A stretch of DNA of 64,000 nt, taken from Eubacteriaceae bacterium. GTDB lineage: Bacteria; Bacillota; Clostridia; Peptostreptococcales; Anaerovoracaceae. The position numbers and the translations under genes were made by a program. The stretch covers positions 20,436 through 84,435 of the forward strand of contig JALCRY010000005.1 of the NCBI GenBank assembly GCA_022652985.1. The letters run 5' to 3'. Every line of letters starts with the position of its first letter. Within the stretch, counting starts at the first letter, position 1. The notes beneath the pieces are model-generated. The model was not told the DNA's origin. It worked only from the letters and a program-made list of their open reading frames with translations, and ran no database searches. This document shows, one piece after another, positions 42,784-51,977 of this stretch.

Positions 42784-43463
42784 CGTCTCACCACCTCGTC
42801 GGATGTGAGCCTGCCGTCGTCTATGGACATTATCCTGTCCGCCTGAAGGGCAATGTTCTCATCATGGGTTATGACTATCAGTGTCTGATTATACCGTTTG
42901 TTCGAGCGCTTCAGAAGCTCGACGATCTCCTGGCTGTTCTTTGAATCAAGATTTCCGGTCGGCTCGTCCGCCAGCACCATCATCGGCGAATTGATCAGCG
43001 CCCGCCCTATGGAAACGCGCTGCTGCTGTCCGCCCGAAAGCTGACTCGGAAAATTGAATTCCCTGTCCTTCATGCCCAGATTTTTGAGGATCTCGTCGAT
43101 CAGACGCTCGTCCGGCTCCCGGCCGTCCATGAGGATCGGCAGAGCAATATTTTCCCTTACATTGAGCACCGGGATCAGATTGAAGAACTGATAAACGAAT
43201 CCGACCTGCCGCCTTCTGTACACCGCCAGCTCCTCTTCGCTGCGGTCGAAAAGATTCATTCCGTCGACATAGACATACCCCGACGTAGGTTCATCCATAC
43301 CTCCGATCATGTGCAGCAATGTGGATTTCCCCGAACCGGAAGGTCCGATGATCGCGACGAATTCGCCCTTCTGCACAGTAAAAGAAACATCGTCGAGAGC
43401 CTTCACTTCACTCTCGCCGCTGCCGTAACTTTTACACAGATTTTTAACTTCTAAAATCTCCAT
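42780..43463 (-). CDS. ABC transporter ATPase (MacB/LolD type)
   Basis: A 227-residue ATPase: Walker [11 protein letters not shown]-loop VYQFFNLIP, signature [16 protein letters not shown], Walker [13 protein letters not shown] and the His switch VITHDENIA. It pairs with the FtsX-type permease whose start overlaps its stop. Confidence 0.95.
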   Translation of the reverse strand: MEILEVKNLCKSYGSGESEVKALDDVSFTVQKGEFVAIIGPSGSGKSTLLHMIGGMDEPTSGYVYVDGMNLFDRSEEELAVYRRRQVGFVYQFFNLIPVLNVRENIALPILMDGREPDERLIDEILKNLGMKDREFNFPSQLSGGQQQRVSIGRALINSPMMVLADEPTGNLDSKNSQEIVELLKRSNKRYNQTLIVITHDENIALQADRIMSIDDGRLTSDEVVRR

Positions 43464-43480
43464 CGGCGCCCGCCCCCGTA

Positions 43481-44491
43481 TCAGACCAGCTTTTTATAGA
43501 ATTTGACCGTGAATCTCGCACCCGGTCCGTCTTTTCTGTTTTCGGCTTTTATGCTGCCGTTCTGTTCGTTTATTATCATCTTCGACATCGCCAGGCCTAT
43601 CCCCACGCTCGACGCCGCTGAATTTTTCCCCTTATAGAAACGCTCGAAAAGATGAGGAAGGTCCGCCGGATCGATGCCGCTTCCCGTATCCTGAACGACG
43701 ATCTCCGTGAACAGTTCATTTTCATGCGCCCGGACTTCGACCCTGCCGCCTTCCGGCGTATGCTCCATACAGTTCTTAATAATATTGCCGACGGCCTCCG
43801 TCGACCATTTGATATCCCCAACAAAGCTTTCGCCTCCGTCCGCAATGAACTCGAACTCCTGATTCTTGATCTCCATCGGTATCAGCAGCGGCTCGGCCGC
43901 CGCAGACACCAGATCGGCAAGGTCGACTTTTTCATGCCTGAAATCAGCCGTGCCGGCATCTATTTTCGATATCTTGAGGAGCGAAGTTATCAGCCACTCG
44001 ATCCTCGCGAGCTGCTGATCGACATCACGCATGTATTTCATGCGGTCTTCTTCAGTCAGATCCTTTTTGCGCAGGAACGACATGATCAGATTGATAGTCG
44101 TGAGCGGCGTTCTGAGCTGATGCGAAATATCCGCTATCGAATCGTTCAAATAGACCTTCTCCGCTTCCAGTTCATGGGTCCTCTCCCGCAGTCGCAGCGT
44201 GAGCTTGTAGACCTCGCTCTTCAGGATCGCCAGCTCTCCCTCTCCGCTGTCTTCCAGTCCCAGCGGCTCGCCGCCGTTGAGTATCCTGTCGAGCGTCGAC
44301 GAAAGTTCCGCTATCTTCCGCAGATCTCTTCCCGCCGTATAAAGCGTTACGCTGATCATGCAGGCGCAGGCCCCGATGATCAGCATCCCGCAGTCGAACC
44401 CAATAAAAAATCCGGCGGCAGCAAACACTGCCGTCAGTATCAGTTCGATAACCAGCGCTCTCTTGATCTCCGGATTTCTGAGCAGTTTCAT
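43481..44491 (-). CDS. Sensor histidine kinase
   Basis: A 336-residue kinase with two closely spaced N-terminal spans (about 10-50) and almost no outer loop, so it likely senses within the membrane or through its transporter, as in Bce-type systems. DISHQLRTPLTTINLIMSF holds the phospho-accepting His; NIIKNCMEHTPEGG (N box), VVQDTGSGIDPADLPHLF (G1/F) and SVGIGLAMSKMI (G2) form the ATP site. It lies 3 bases after the regulator gene. Confidence 0.93.
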   Translation of the reverse strand: MKLLRNPEIKRALVIELILTAVFAAAGFFIGFDCGMLIIGACACMISVTLYTAGRDLRKIAELSSTLDRILNGGEPLGLEDSGEGELAILKSEVYKLTLRLRERTHELEAEKVYLNDSIADISHQLRTPLTTINLIMSFLRKKDLTEEDRMKYMRDVDQQLARIEWLITSLLKISKIDAGTADFRHEKVDLADLVSAAAEPLLIPMEIKNQEFEFIADGGESFVGDIKWSTEAVGNIIKNCMEHTPEGGRVEVRAHENELFTEIVVQDTGSGIDPADLPHLFERFYKGKNSAASSVGIGLAMSKMIINEQNGSIKAENRKDGPGARFTVKFYKKLV

Positions 44492-44494
44492 TTT

Positions 44495-45184
44495 TTACTC
44501 GCCTACTTTATATCCGAGGCCCCTGACCGTCTTGATGATGGTCGGGTTCTGAGGATCGTCTTCGATCTTCTCGCGCAGCCTCTTGACATACACCGTCAGA
44601 GTATTATCGTTGACGAACTCGCCCGCGATGTCCCATATCTCCTCCAGCAGTCTGTTCCTTGAAAGTATCTGTCCCTGGTGATTCAGGAATACGAGAAGCA
44701 GCCTGTACTCCAGTACCGAAAGGAATATTTCCGTATCGCCCTTGTGCACAGTCCCCTTCAGCGAATCCACCTTCAGATCGCCTATTTCTATGATCGATTT
44801 CGCCGCGCCGCTCCTTCTCAGTACCGAGTTGATCCTCGATACGAGCTCCTTCGGCCTGAACGGTTTGGTGATATAATCGTCCGCACCCATGTCGAGCCCC
44901 GTGACCGCCGTGGTCTCGTCGTCGTATGCAGTAATGAATATTACCGGTGTCCCGGCGTTTACATTCGATGCGTCGTCCGCCTTTATCGCTGAACATACCG
45001 CATATCCGCTTCCATCCGGAAGGTTGATATCCAGCAGCGCAATATCGAATTTTGTTTTTTCTATCAAAGCCAGCGCCTCTGCCTGAGTCGCTGCCGCCGA
45101 TACGTCGAATCCCTCGCTGCTCAGCAGCTCGTCAAGATTCGCGATGATATCTGTGTCGTCTTCGACAAGTAGGATCTTTGCCAT
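44495..45184 (-). CDS. OmpR-family response regulator
   Basis: A 229-residue regulator: receiver domain with LLVEDDTDII and the phosphorylated Asp in FDIALLDINLPDGSG, Lys in ITKPFRPKEL, then a winged-helix domain ending in VKRLREKIEDDP and TVRGLGYK. First gene of the operon, 60 bases below a good promoter and a palindrome that may be its own binding site. Confidence 0.95.
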   Translation of the reverse strand: MAKILLVEDDTDIIANLDELLSSEGFDVSAAATQAEALALIEKTKFDIALLDINLPDGSGYAVCSAIKADDASNVNAGTPVIFITAYDDETTAVTGLDMGADDYITKPFRPKELVSRINSVLRRSGAAKSIIEIGDLKVDSLKGTVHKGDTEIFLSVLEYRLLLVFLNHQGQILSRNRLLEEIWDIAGEFVNDNTLTVYVKRLREKIEDDPQNPTIIKTVRGLGYKVGE

Positions 45185-45200
45185 TATCCGCCTCTTTTCT

Positions 45201-45220
45201 GTAATCCAATATCGGATTAC
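45201..45220. promoter_or_regulatory. Perfect inverted repeat near the regulator promoter
   Basis: GTAATCC-AATATC-GGATTAC, seven-base arms and six-base spacer, lies just downstream of the reverse -10 box and before the regulator start. It is probably an operator, perhaps for autoregulation. Confidence 0.6.
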
Positions 45221-45249
45221 ATTATATCATTACGCATAATGGCGGTCAA
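45221..45249 (-). promoter_or_regulatory. Sigma-70 promoter of the two-component/ABC operon
   Basis: Reverse strand TTGACC, 17 bases, TATAAT: close to consensus. Confidence 0.8.
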
Positions 45250-45264
45250 AGTTTTGGCGATAAT

Positions 45265-45293
45265 GTGACAATCAAGTTATTATATGGTAAAAT
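45265..45293 (+). promoter_or_regulatory. Promoter of the thioesterase gene
   Basis: GTGACA (45265-45270), 17 bases, TAAAAT (45288-45293). Thirty-two bases before ATG 45326 and back to back with the reverse promoter. Confidence 0.6.
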
Positions 45294-45325
45294 GCAGAGC
45301 TAGAAGCATCAGAAAGGATCCGCAT

Positions 45326-46108
45326 ATGAAAGATTATGAAGCAAAGGGAATACTGTTAAAAGACAACTTCACCAAAGATTTTGTCATCAGATATTCAGAT
45401 ATAGATGAAAAGAACGGTCTGAGCCCGGCGGAGCTCGTGAATATCCTGCAGTCTGAGTGCATCAGGCATTCGGCGGCGGCGGGCCACGATCTTGACTGGT
45501 TCAGGGAAAACCAGCGCGGCTGGGCGCTTTCATTCTGGCACATATGGATAAACGATGTGCCTAAAGAGGGAGACATCATTCGCGTTGAGACGTGGAGCAA
45601 ATCATACAGACGCACGCAGGCTCACCGTGATCTTACTGTCCTGGCGGAAGACGGCAGTGAACTCATCCACGCGTCGACGAGATGGGTGCTCATGGATATG
45701 GAGACGAGACACCCTGTCAGCACGAAACCGATCATGGATCATTACTGCTTCGAAGAAGAACGCCCTTACCGGGACGAGACTTTCGACATCCCGGAATGTT
45801 CGGACGCCGCAGAGGAAACCTCGCGCGAATTCACGATCATGAGGAGCGATCTCGACGTCAACAGACACACCAACAACAGTTCGTACGTGAAGTGGGCCAT
45901 GGACGATATCTCCGACGAGATCTTCGCCGCGCACACGGTGTGCGAGCTCGTGGTGAAATATCACATCGAATCTTCTGAAGGACAGAAGGTCCGGAGCATC
46001 TGCCGTACGGAAAAACTGGCAGACGGCCGCATCCTGGCTGTCAGCACACAGGTCGACGCCAATGATCCGGATACTGTTCTCGCCATCGTCGCGTCTTACT
46101 GGAAATAG
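45326..46108 (+). CDS. Acyl-ACP thioesterase
   Basis: A 260-residue double hot-dog thioesterase that releases fatty acids from acyl carrier protein. The N-terminal half begins FVIRYSDIDEKNGLSPAEL; the second half carries the catalytic set in MRSDLDVNRHTNNSSYVKWA (Asp, Asn, His). Upstream in-frame ATG at 45284 is less likely, because AAAGGA precedes 45326. Free fatty acids could go to lipid turnover; specificity not readable. It is convergent with the next gene, only 6 bases apart. Confidence 0.88.
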   Translation: MKDYEAKGILLKDNFTKDFVIRYSDIDEKNGLSPAELVNILQSECIRHSAAAGHDLDWFRENQRGWALSFWHIWINDVPKEGDIIRVETWSKSYRRTQAHRDLTVLAEDGSELIHASTRWVLMDMETRHPVSTKPIMDHYCFEEERPYRDETFDIPECSDAAEETSREFTIMRSDLDVNRHTNNSSYVKWAMDDISDEIFAAHTVCELVVKYHIESSEGQKVRSICRTEKLADGRILAVSTQVDANDPDTVLAIVASYWK

Positions 46109-46114
46109 AATTTA

Positions 46115-47068
46115 TTATCTGAAGATCGCTTTCAGATACAGCACGAATACATAAATCACCGCTGCCGCCGCTGTCACGTACTCGAAAAGAACGAGGATCG
46201 TCAGCGGCGGTATTGCTGCGCCGCCGATCACGCCCGCTGTCAGGCCGTACGTGATGAACTGCTTCGCAGCCATCGCCGGCAGAACGAGCGGGAATGTGAA
46301 GGCCGTGAATGAAGGCATGAACGGAAGCTTCAGGAGCTTCGGCATCTTCACGATGACCACTGCGTAAAGGCACTGACCGATCACGAACAGCACTTCAACG
46401 CGCCACAGAGCGGGGCCGGCCAGCCACCCTCTCTGACAGATGACGATATACGCTGACAGAATCAGCGCGAAAGGTGCCGCGTAAAGAGTGAAGAAAGGTC
46501 TGAGCGGATCCGGCACAGGGACCTTCACATATCTTACCGTCGCCGCGATAAGGAGCGGTATCACGCAGAACGAAGCCGCGCCGAAAGCGCAGACCGCGAT
46601 CAGCTTCGCCGCCGGAAAATCGAACGGAGCCGCCGAAACGGAGGCGACCGCTATGCCGATGAACGGTATCAGGAACGCCGGCGTGACTTCCGCCAGCGAC
46701 AGGCCTTTCATCCGCGCCGCCGTGAATCTCACGATATAAATAACATCGAATATTACTGCGCATATAAAAACAGCTCCCGCGGCCGCAGAGGGACATCCCC
46801 ATCTTGCAGCGAGAGACGCAAGCATCATCAGCGCCATGAAGAATGTACAGACTGTACATTCAGATGACGCTGACGCATGTATTTCTTTTCCTGCCGCTTC
46901 GCGGTCCGCAATGACCCGGACGGCCGTCGCAGTCTCGACAGCTGCGGATACGGCAAAGCATATTACTGCCGCTGCGGTGTGCCAGCCGCCTGTCTCCGCA
47001 TAGAACAGATTCGCGAGTCCGGCAAAAGCCAGCCCGACTCCGAAAAAAGGCACAGGGATCTTTCTCAT
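46115..47068 (-). CDS. TDT-family (TehA/SLAC1-like) membrane transporter
   Basis: A 317-residue protein with about ten membrane spans and little soluble sequence. The family, tellurite-resistance/dicarboxylate transporters, includes TehA, malate carriers and sulfite exporters. MRKIPVPFFGVGLAFAGLAN is the usual N-terminal span. Its start overlaps the dnaD-like stop by 4 bases. Substrate is unknown; a channel-like anion exporter is likely. Confidence 0.82.
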   Translation of the reverse strand: MRKIPVPFFGVGLAFAGLANLFYAETGGWHTAAAVICFAVSAAVETATAVRVIADREAAGKEIHASASSECTVCTFFMALMMLASLAARWGCPSAAAGAVFICAVIFDVIYIVRFTAARMKGLSLAEVTPAFLIPFIGIAVASVSAAPFDFPAAKLIAVCAFGAASFCVIPLLIAATVRYVKVPVPDPLRPFFTLYAAPFALILSAYIVICQRGWLAGPALWRVEVLFVIGQCLYAVVIVKMPKLLKLPFMPSFTAFTFPLVLPAMAAKQFITYGLTAGVIGGAAIPPLTILVLFEYVTAAAAVIYVFVLYLKAIFR

Positions 47069-48306
47069 CGGTCAGCGGCCTCGCGCGCGCGTTCTGCATA
47101 GCACGAGCACACGCTGCCGTCCTCCTTCACGCCTGTATCTCCGCAGAGAGCGCAGATGTGTCTGACGTCCATATAGTCGACGGGGATATTGTTCTCCGTC
47201 ATCAGCATCGTCTTTTCCCGTGAAAGATCGGCGGCCTTCGCTCTGATGCCTTCGAGCCTGGCCGATTTTCCGCTGCCGCCGCTGATTGCTATCTTCATGA
47301 GTTCCGAGTTAAGTCCGATGATCTCGTTTTCTATGTCGCGTATGCGCGGCACCCGGGCGTAAACTTCGCTGCGGCGGTCCTCCGCCTCTTTCTCCTCGTT
47401 CTCTCTGATCTCGTCGTAATATGCCATTACCTGCGAACGGCTGACGCCGGCAGGGCCTTTGCCCGGACGTTTCACCATATTATTCAGGACGCTGTTGACA
47501 TAATTGATGTTCGGATTCGATATCCCGCTCGTCTTTCCGCACGCGTAAAGAATATCGTCCATCGAACAGCTGAGCTCGTCAAGCCATTTGTCGATTATCT
47601 GCTTCTCCATCTCCGTTGCGAATCTGTTGAACCCGAGCGCCTTCATGATGCGCTGATATGTGTAATGCCTCTGGTCTTCCTCGCCGAGATGAGCTTCGAT
47701 CTGCTCTTTCGTGTCGAGGTTCTTCCCCGCCCAGTCCATGACGACTTTGCCGACATAGCGGACATTCATTTTTCCTTTTTCACTGCAGTAACGGTATGCG
47801 TACGCAATGGTTTCGGCCGTGGCGCCGAAATCCGTCATCCAGCTGAGGACCTCCTGCATCTCGCTGCCGGAAATAGTCTTGCCGGTCATCATCTCGATCT
47901 TCGTGTATAGTTCCTTCAGTTCCGCGCCGTCCGGCAGCAGCGGGGATTTATTCTCCTCCGGGGCGGCAGCGGAGCTTTCTGCTCTTTCTTTAGCCTTATC
48001 GTCTTTTTTGGCGCCGTACAGCTTTTCCTTGAGCGAAACGAACTCGATGACGTCCCCGGTCCTGATCACTGCGCCGGCGTTTTCCCAGTATTGCCAAGCC
48101 TTCTGTACTTCGGGAACTCCGAGGTGCAGCGTTTTCGCAGTTTCTTCGTCGGATATGGATTTGCCGAGATCGGCGCACATCAGCGCAAGCAAATACACCT
48201 TCACATGATCGGAAGGTGCATCCGGCATATATTCTCCTATGAACAGATTCTCCACCTCGGTATCGGCGAGGTATGTCGTCTTTATTTTTTCACGTGTGAA
48301 CCCCAT
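47065..48306 (-). CDS. DnaD-domain protein fused to a DnaI/DnaC N-terminal module
   Basis: A 413-residue replication protein. Residues ~1-115 resemble the DnaD/DnaB winged-helix region; ~125-205 (MTGKTISGSEMQEVLSWM, VRYVGKVVMDWAGKN) and ~215-285 (YTYQRIMKALGFNRFATE, INYVNSVLNNM) are two DnaD C-terminal-type helical domains. From ~300 it changes: the pattern VYARVPRIRDIENEI, a coiled segment, PVDYMDVRHICALCGDTG and CSCY matches the N-terminal region and zinc finger (Cys385, 388, 400, 402) of clostridial DnaC/DnaI helicase loaders, but the AAA+ part is missing. It follows dnaB by 27 bases, so it probably helps load that helicase. Confidence 0.8.
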   Translation of the reverse strand: MGFTREKIKTTYLADTEVENLFIGEYMPDAPSDHVKVYLLALMCADLGKSISDEETAKTLHLGVPEVQKAWQYWENAGAVIRTGDVIEFVSLKEKLYGAKKDDKAKERAESSAAAPEENKSPLLPDGAELKELYTKIEMMTGKTISGSEMQEVLSWMTDFGATAETIAYAYRYCSEKGKMNVRYVGKVVMDWAGKNLDTKEQIEAHLGEEDQRHYTYQRIMKALGFNRFATEMEKQIIDKWLDELSCSMDDILYACGKTSGISNPNINYVNSVLNNMVKRPGKGPAGVSRSQVMAYYDEIRENEEKEAEDRRSEVYARVPRIRDIENEIIGLNSELMKIAISGGSGKSARLEGIRAKAADLSREKTMLMTENNIPVDYMDVRHICALCGDTGVKEDGSVCSCYAERAREAADR

Positions 48307-48333
48307 TTTTGACTCCGTTTTCAGTTCAGTCTC

Positions 48334-49656
48334 TTATCTGACTTCGCCCTTGTTCACGAATCTCGTGAACTGGCTCTGCCATCTGACCTCGACAGTCTTC
48401 GTCGGGCCGTTTCTCTGTTTGGCTACATTAACTTCGCAGACATTAGGATTTTCCGTATCCGGATTGTAGACTTCGTCCCTGTACAGCATAAGTATGACGT
48501 CCGCGTCCTGCTCTATCGCCCCCGATTCACGGAGGTCCGACATGATAGGCCTGTGGTCCGTTCTCGTCTCCGGTGCACGCGAAAGCTGGGAAAGTACCAG
48601 CACAGGGCACTGCATCTCTCTGGCGAGCTGTTTGAGCCCTCTGGACAGGGATGTGATCTCCTGCTGTCTGTTGTCCGCGCGTCCCTGGAAATCCATCAGC
48701 TGAAGGTAGTCCACAACGATCATATCGAGTCCTCTTTCAGCTTTCAGGCGCCTGCATTTGTTTTTCATCTCCAGTATCGATACTCCCGGAGTATCGTCTA
48801 TCATTATCGGCGCGCTGCCCAGCGTATCCGCGGCCGCGATGATGCGGTCCCATTCCGCCTGATCGAGCGTGCCCTTTCTGATCCTGTCGCTGTCTACTGC
48901 GGCTTCCATGGAAATAAGTCTCTGTGAAAGCTGTTCCTTGGACATTTCCAGACTGAATATCAGCACGACATTGCCCTTGGCGGCGGCGTTTCTGGCCGCG
49001 CACAGCGCGAACGCCGTCTTTCCCATGGAAGGCCTCGCTGCCAGAATGATCATATCCGATTTCTGCAGACCTGTCGTGCAGTTGTCGAGATCGATCAGCC
49101 CCGTAGGCACTCCTGTCAGACTGCCCTTCATCTTCGCACGCTTGTCGATGTCCTCCATGTTCTTGATGAGCACTTCTTCGAGCGGCACGAGGTTCTGCGC
49201 GCCCTTGTTCTGGACTATGCTGAATATCTGCCTCTCGGCGCTGTCGAGCACCTGCTTCGCGTCAACGCTGTCCTGATATCCCTCTTCCATGATATTGTTC
49301 GCGGCGGCGATGAGCTTCCTCAGCTCCGCCTTTTCCGCGACGATCTTCGCATATTCCGCGGCATTCGAAACTGCGGGCACCGCTTCCGATGAACTCAGCG
49401 AAGCCACATATGCCCTTCCGCCCGCGAGTTCGAGCGAACCTCTTTTGGAAAGCTCCTCGCACACGGTAACGATATCGACCGGTCTGCCGCTGTTGTTCAG
49501 CGAAGTTATCGCCTCGTATATTTCCTTATTGCCGTTGTTGTAAAAATCATCTGCCCGCACATGTTCCGCCACATCGTAAAGAGCGTCCTTGTCGAGCATG
49601 GCCGCACCGAGTGCGGACCTTTCCGCTTCCTCGTTATGCGGAGGGATCCTGTCCAT
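48334..49656 (-). CDS. dnaB: Replicative DNA helicase
   Basis: A 440-residue hexameric helicase (DnaB; called DnaC in Bacillus). MDRIPPHNEEAERSALGAAM starts the N-terminal domain; Walker A AARPSMGKTAFAL, Walker B DMIVVDYLQLM, and LSQLSRAPETRTDHRPIMSD and QDADVILMLYRDE complete the RecA-like core. No intein. It follows rplI by 11 bases, a common Firmicutes order. Confidence 0.97.
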   Translation of the reverse strand: MDRIPPHNEEAERSALGAAMLDKDALYDVAEHVRADDFYNNGNKEIYEAITSLNNSGRPVDIVTVCEELSKRGSLELAGGRAYVASLSSSEAVPAVSNAAEYAKIVAEKAELRKLIAAANNIMEEGYQDSVDAKQVLDSAERQIFSIVQNKGAQNLVPLEEVLIKNMEDIDKRAKMKGSLTGVPTGLIDLDNCTTGLQKSDMIILAARPSMGKTAFALCAARNAAAKGNVVLIFSLEMSKEQLSQRLISMEAAVDSDRIRKGTLDQAEWDRIIAAADTLGSAPIMIDDTPGVSILEMKNKCRRLKAERGLDMIVVDYLQLMDFQGRADNRQQEITSLSRGLKQLAREMQCPVLVLSQLSRAPETRTDHRPIMSDLRESGAIEQDADVILMLYRDEVYNPDTENPNVCEVNVAKQRNGPTKTVEVRWQSQFTRFVNKGEVR

Positions 49657-49667
49657 ACTGCTTCCCC

Positions 49668-50114
49668 TTATTCCGTTACTACGTTCACCTTCATCTTCGC
49701 CTGGACTTCAGGATAAAGTCTGACGACTACTTCCTTCAGACCCGTTTCCTTTATCGGGCTGTCCAGCTCGATTTTTTTCTTGTCGACCTCGATGCCGAAC
49801 TGCTCCTGCAGTGCGCCCGCGATGTCCTTGGATGTGATCGAACCGAAAAGCCTGCCGCCTTCTCCGCTCTTGGTCACGATCTGGACCGTGACTTTTCCGA
49901 GTCTGTCGGCCGCCGCTTCCGCCGCAGCTCTGCTTTCGGCTTCCTTCTCGGCCATGATCTGCTTCTGCTTTTCGAGGTTTCTGATATTGCCTTCCGTAGC
50001 TTCCTTAGCCAGGCCTTTCGGCAGGAGCATGTTCCTCGCGAAACCGTCGCTTACCTTCACTACCTCTCCGGCTTTTCCTGTTCCTTTAACGTCTTTTGTC
50101 AGTATAACTATCAT
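49668..50114 (-). CDS. rplI: 50S ribosomal protein L9
   Basis: A 148-residue L9: N-domain MIVILTKDVKGTGKAGEVV with the signature GFARNMLLPKGLAKEA, a long connecting helix rich in Glu/Lys/Ala, and a C-terminal domain containing GEGGRLFGSITSKDIA. Its start overlaps the gdpP stop. Confidence 0.97.
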   Translation of the reverse strand: MIVILTKDVKGTGKAGEVVKVSDGFARNMLLPKGLAKEATEGNIRNLEKQKQIMAEKEAESRAAAEAAADRLGKVTVQIVTKSGEGGRLFGSITSKDIAGALQEQFGIEVDKKKIELDSPIKETGLKEVVVRLYPEVQAKMKVNVVTE

Positions 50115-51871
50115 TTTCTTTTCTCCAATAATTCCTTTATCTTTTCTATCGCTTCTTCAGGCGGTATATCGACCTGCGCTCCCGCTGTCGTGAGATGTCC
50201 TCCGCCTCCGAACTGCTCCATCAGCACCTGAACATTTATCTCTCCCAGCGAACGCGCGCTGATGACCGTTCTCCCGTTCTGGTCGCTTCCTGATACGAAG
50301 CTTGCCGTAACGCCTCTAACGGTCAGCATTTCATCCGCCACCTGTGAATTGATTATCTGCGCGTTGTTGTTGTTCCCTTCGCATATCGAGAAGGCCATGC
50401 CGTCGTCCGTGAACTCCGCCCGTGCCACGCAGTTGGCCCTCAGCAGGAAGGTGTCCCTGTCAGTCTGGAAGAATTTCTTGACCTCTCCCGTGTCCGCGCC
50501 CGCTCTCTTCAGCCAGGCCGCAGCCTCGAACGTCCGGACTCCGGTCTTGACCGAAAATCTGTTCGTATCGACCATGATGCCCGCGAGCAGCGCTTCCGCC
50601 TCCAGCGTCGTGAGCTGTTTTCTGTCGACCGTATATTCGAGTATCTCCGTGACGAGCTCCGACGTCGACGATGCGTACGGTTCCTGATACGACAGCGACG
50701 GTGTCATTATCGCCTCCTCGGCCTTGCGGTGATGATCTATTACTACCACCTTGTCCGCCTGGTCGAGCAGCTTCGGACATTCGGTCAGGCTCGGCCTGTG
50801 AGTGTCCACGACCACAACGAGCATCCCCGGCCCGGTCAGTTCCTCGAGCCGCTTATTGTTTATGAGGTTGTAATTTCCCGTGTCGCTCGCCGTGTTGTAC
50901 ATCATGTCGAGCGCTTCGTTGAACCCGTTCACCAGTATATAAGTATCCTTGTTTATCGGAGCCGCAAGCCTGTATATGCCCAGAGCCGCCCCGAAAGAAT
51001 CCATATCCGGATTCGAATGGCCCATGATTATGACTTTCGACGCCGACTCGATGAGTCTCTTCATGGCGTGTCCGATGATCCTGGACTTGCCTTTGTTGCC
51101 CTTCTCCACGGTCTGCGTTTTGCCGCCGTAATAGGTGATCTTGTTCCCGTCCTTGACTACGACCTGGTCGCCGCCCCGGCCCAGCGCCACATCGAGCGCA
51201 TCCTGCGAGAACGTGTCGTTCTCCTCGGGGCTTTCCCCGCCTGCGCCTATGCCTATGCTCAGGGTCACCGGAAAATCGGCCTCGGTATCTATCTCGCGTA
51301 TGTCGTCCAGCACGCTGAATTTCGATCTCGCCTGCTCTTCGAAATACTTTCTCTCGAACATGGAAATATATCTGTTGTTCCTGTATTTCGTAATGGACGC
51401 CTTCATCTTGGAGGCCCAGAATCTGAGGACCTTGTCGATCTCCGAATTCAGGCCGGCCTGGTCTTCCTTCGCCGTGCTTGATACGAGTTCATCGTAATTG
51501 TCGATCATGATGATCGCAATGCACATCTTTTCTTTTTCATATCTGCTCTCGAGGTCTTCGTACTCGGTAACATCCATGAAATATATCGCCAGTCCGCCCG
51601 CGAGGGATTCGCCGTCGATAAACGAAGGTACGACACGGAAATTCCGTTCATTCCTCTGAATGACATTGCTTGAACCGTTCTTCGCCGCTTCCGCCAGCTG
51701 CTCTTTCTTGAGCCCCGTCAGCGCGAAAATATCAGCGCCCTCGATCCCGTCATAAAGAAAGACTTCTCCGATGTGCGGGCTCGCGCTCGTGATCTTGCCT
51801 TTCGAATCCAGCGTACACGCCGGGAAAGGCAGCGATTCGGTTATTTCCATATCTCTTTTTTTATCCGCCAT
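50111..51871 (-). CDS. gdpP: GdpP-like c-di-AMP phosphodiesterase without membrane spans
   Basis: A 586-residue protein with a PAS-like domain (~10-105), a degenerate GGDEF domain (~115-260; no GGDEF motif, FERKYFEEQ region kept), DHH (MGHSNPDMDSFGAALG ~284-299, VVVDTHRP, VVIDHHRK, GIMVDTNRF) and DHHA1 ending in FGGGGHLTTAGAQ. This is the GdpP order, which hydrolyses cyclic di-AMP. Typical GdpP has two N-terminal membrane helices; here the protein begins directly with MADKKRDMEITESLPFP and no span is visible, so it should be soluble. It heads the gdpP-rplI-dnaB-dnaD unit. Confidence 0.9.
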   Translation of the reverse strand: MADKKRDMEITESLPFPACTLDSKGKITSASPHIGEVFLYDGIEGADIFALTGLKKEQLAEAAKNGSSNVIQRNERNFRVVPSFIDGESLAGGLAIYFMDVTEYEDLESRYEKEKMCIAIIMIDNYDELVSSTAKEDQAGLNSEIDKVLRFWASKMKASITKYRNNRYISMFERKYFEEQARSKFSVLDDIREIDTEADFPVTLSIGIGAGGESPEENDTFSQDALDVALGRGGDQVVVKDGNKITYYGGKTQTVEKGNKGKSRIIGHAMKRLIESASKVIIMGHSNPDMDSFGAALGIYRLAAPINKDTYILVNGFNEALDMMYNTASDTGNYNLINNKRLEELTGPGMLVVVVDTHRPSLTECPKLLDQADKVVVIDHHRKAEEAIMTPSLSYQEPYASSTSELVTEILEYTVDRKQLTTLEAEALLAGIMVDTNRFSVKTGVRTFEAAAWLKRAGADTGEVKKFFQTDRDTFLLRANCVARAEFTDDGMAFSICEGNNNNAQIINSQVADEMLTVRGVTASFVSGSDQNGRTVISARSLGEINVQVLMEQFGGGGHLTTAGAQVDIPPEEAIEKIKELLEKRK

Positions 51872-51940
51872 ATGGACACCTCCGTTTTAATGCTGTGCAT
51901 TATATTATAGCATATATATGACATAATTGGCATAAAAACA

Positions 51941-51962
51941 GGACCGCTGGTGACAGCGGTCC
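51941..51962 (-). terminator. Terminator of the rpsF-ssb-rpsR operon
   Basis: GGACCGCT (51941-51948) pairs with AGCGGTCC (51955-51962); on the reverse strand TGTTTTTATG follows. Confidence 0.88.
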
Positions 51963-51977
51963 CTCAAATGTTCTGTT

